The position numbers and the translations under genes are program-made. A model generated the notes under the pieces. That model was not told where the DNA came from and did not search any database. It saw only the letters and a list, made by a program, of their open reading frames with translations. A DNA stretch of 64,000 nucleotides from Paenibacillus oralis. GTDB taxonomy: Bacteria; Bacillota; Bacilli; Paenibacillales; Paenibacillaceae. This document shows positions 62,482-64,000 of this stretch, piece by piece; the stretch's first letter is position 1, and every line of letters starts with the position of its first letter. The DNA lies in the NCBI RefSeq assembly GCF_003863965.1, contig NZ_RRCN01000002.1:188569-252568 (forward strand). Direction: 5' to 3'.

Positions 62482-62810
62482 GATCTGTTACAACCCGCAA
62501 ATAGCCGTTAGTCTGATTCGAGGTACTTTTTTTCGCTTACATTCAAATAAAATTAGGATAACATTTCGCTACCAAAATTGATACTATATTGATAGATAGC
62601 AAGTATAACTGCGACTATTTTGTGGTTTGTAGACATTCAATTCAATAAGGACTTTTTTATGAGGGTAGGGGTGATGGCTGCAGCCAATGGGAAAAGACTA
62701 TCTACCCTAGCTCTATTTTAACCTGTACTCCCGAGTATCCCTGAAACCTTTCAACATAGCCCAGTATTAGGGATAAGTGAAGAGGATAAACTGCGTGTAA
62801 AAATAAACGA
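62482..62810. other. Stretch without recognised gene
   Basis: AT-rich, without a protein-like frame behind a ribosome site. A TATAAC-like box near 62605 may be the promoter of the 62829 gene. Confidence 0.35.
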
Positions 62811-62828
62811 AAGGATGGTGGACTGGAG

Positions 62829-63059
62829 ATGATACATTTCACCGATCATGCTCTGAAAAGATGTAAAGAACAAGGCATAAATAAGTTTGCGTTGCTAAAA
62901 GAGTTGAAGGAGCTACCTCCAACCACTGGTCGCTGGATATCAAAGTACGGCCATACAATTATATTAAAGATTGACGGCAATGACATGATAGTTGTAAATG
63001 TAATTGGTTTGAATAAATACAATCGTAGAAGTTTGCATAAGGGAAGAAAAACATTTTAA
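62829..63059 (+). CDS. Small DUF4258-like protein
   Basis: 76 residues, ATG shortly after GGATGGTGGACTGGAG. The start MIHFTDHALKRCKEQGINKF resembles DUF4258/RelE-fold proteins (T-x-H-A then R and G-I). The C-terminus is basic (NKYNRRSLHKGRKTF). A possible toxin-like nuclease relative, but no antitoxin gene is evident. Confidence 0.5.
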   Translation: MIHFTDHALKRCKEQGINKFALLKELKELPPTTGRWISKYGHTIILKIDGNDMIVVNVIGLNKYNRRSLHKGRKTF

Positions 63060-63236
63060 AGAAGCATTTCGTTGTTCATTCTCTTGAAGATCACTTGAAG
63101 GGACAAGCACGAGAGACTTTATTGGTATCTTACTCGCTACATTAATTATCTTTGTAAAATAAAATTATCGCGTTGATACGAATATCAATACGATTTCATG
63201 ATTAAATAAAGACTTGGGAAGAGTGAGTGTATAAGT

Positions 63237-63587
63237 ATGAAGAGAAGAAATAGATTCTGTATTTTTGCTTTAGGGCTACTGACGTGCGTGTTTCTCTTTA
63301 TCCATATAATAAGTTCTGATGATCTTCATACAAGTGCCGATGGTAGCGATTTTCTTGTATGGAAAAAGCATGCTGATCAGGCTCATCTCCAAATAAGAAG
63401 AGTGCCTACATCTTTTCAATTGTTATCATTGGAAACATATTTTGATGTTTCTGTTTCACCTAGTGATTGGAATCGTGTCTCGGAGGGCTACATTGCCAGA
63501 CTGGTGATAGATGAAAGAACTATGGATAGCAAGGTCATTTATGTTTATGATGGCCCTTGGGACCCTCTGACCCTTTTGCGTTTTTAA
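63237..63587 (+). CDS. Putative exported protein
   Basis: 116 residues, ATG behind GGGAAGAGTGAG. N-terminal signal or anchor (FCIFALGLLTCVFLFIHIIS), then a small beta-rich domain (YIARLVIDERTMDSKVIYVY). Not recognised. Confidence 0.55.
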   Translation: MKRRNRFCIFALGLLTCVFLFIHIISSDDLHTSADGSDFLVWKKHADQAHLQIRRVPTSFQLLSLETYFDVSVSPSDWNRVSEGYIARLVIDERTMDSKVIYVYDGPWDPLTLLRF

Positions 63588-63652
63588 AGGCTCATATCTA
63601 TTTTATGAGGAGCATAGATATCATAACAATATAAAAACAAATTATAGGGGGA

Positions 63653-64000
63653 ATGGAATTGGAATTGTCAAATCTTAATTTTGTTAATGATATAGAAGAG
63701 GGAGCCAAAGAATTAATTACCCGCTACCATGAGACTGGGAACACTGACGGTTTTGACATAATTGAAGCCAAAAGCGCACATGGGATAATATATCGTGTCG
63801 TAGGTTATCCTTATGTAATTAAGGAATATAAGCAGCAGGCGGAGAGTTATCAGGAGCGGTTTATCATAAGTCAATTAGAGGACTGCCCCTACAGTCCGCG
63901 ATTGTATGCATATGTAGAAAATAAATTTATAGTTTTGGAATATATTGAAGGTTTAACGATACAGCAATATCTACAAGAATTTTATACATTACCCCAAGGA
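63653..64000 (+). CDS. Protein kinase-like N-terminus, cut by the window end
   Basis: 116 residues seen. ATG behind AGGGGG. GIIYRVVGYPYVIKEYKQQA looks like the glycine-loop/lysine strand of a kinase N-lobe, and KFIVLEYIEGLTIQQYL like the hinge. The catalytic lobe lies outside the window, so the call is tentative. Confidence 0.55.
   Translation, partial: MELELSNLNFVNDIEEGAKELITRYHETGNTDGFDIIEAKSAHGIIYRVVGYPYVIKEYKQQAESYQERFIISQLEDCPYSPRLYAYVENKFIVLEYIEGLTIQQYLQEFYTLPQG

Noticed and set aside
1..64000. CRISPR arrays, tRNA or rRNA genes
   Set aside because: No regularly spaced repeats with unique spacers and no tRNA-like cloverleaf or rRNA sequence was seen.

Overview
The window reads as accessory DNA of a spore-forming Bacillales bacterium, most like Paenibacillus or Brevibacillus. 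The pointers are an SLH-anchored surface protein, a G5/3D-domain protein, Sda-like and Spo0E-like sporulation inhibitors, GGAGG ribosome sites and AT-rich Gram-positive promoters. There is no rRNA, tRNA or core housekeeping gene. There are two identical IS256-type insertions, an IS630-type element, a group II intron and several gene remnants. A large plasmid or integrative element is the best guess. I see no origin, integrase or CRISPR array.

Layout. 0-8 kb: an AP2 protein, small hypotheticals, a fused membrane/spermidine-synthase protein, and two cassettes behind long structured leaders. 8.35-12.45 kb: an orphan C5 cytosine methyltransferase split by a group II intron (8598-11689) that carries an acetyltransferase gene as well as its reverse transcriptase. 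12.5-15.7 kb: minus-strand hypotheticals. 15.8-24.7 kb: G5/3D protein, GNAT-like pair, ADP-ribosylglycohydrolase, an IS256-type insertion that breaks a membrane-protein gene, and an HNH protein. 25.6-30.1 kb: two large adjacent proteins of unknown function. 30-40.5 kb: DNA ligase, phage remnants, orphan histidine kinase, nadE remnant, PilZ protein, type I toxin candidate. 40.9-45 kb: a 1344-residue S-layer-type protein. 45-47 kb: decayed phage lysis genes. 47-55 kb: single-gene cassettes (DUF2325-like protein, lipoprotein, thiol-disulfide oxidoreductase, degenerate VirD4-like protein) and a repressor/Sda-like module. 55.6-60.7 kb: IS630, a caspase-like protease with a zinc-finger neighbour, and a repressor/Spo0E-like module. 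60.7-64 kb: second IS256-type copy and a truncated kinase-like gene.

Two features tie the region together. First, about fifteen genes or operons are preceded by the same compact module (here leader A): a sigma-A-type promoter, a conserved initial transcribed sequence like TAATCGAATAC, then a terminator hairpin containing GGAAGCACC, then the gene. Four other genes follow a second, longer family (leader B) with GGCATGAGCC/ATTCTAATT and a terminal hairpin. This looks like element-wide control by promoter-proximal termination and antitermination. Second, two divergent repressor modules share one operator design (ACGAC-N18-GTCGT over the -35 box) and control genes resembling sporulation inhibitors, which suggests that the element restrains host sporulation.

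Many apparent frameshifts lie in or near homopolymers (13.6, 17.8, 31.2, 59.5 kb). They may be true decay or assembly errors. All functional calls come from reading motifs by eye; no database search was run.
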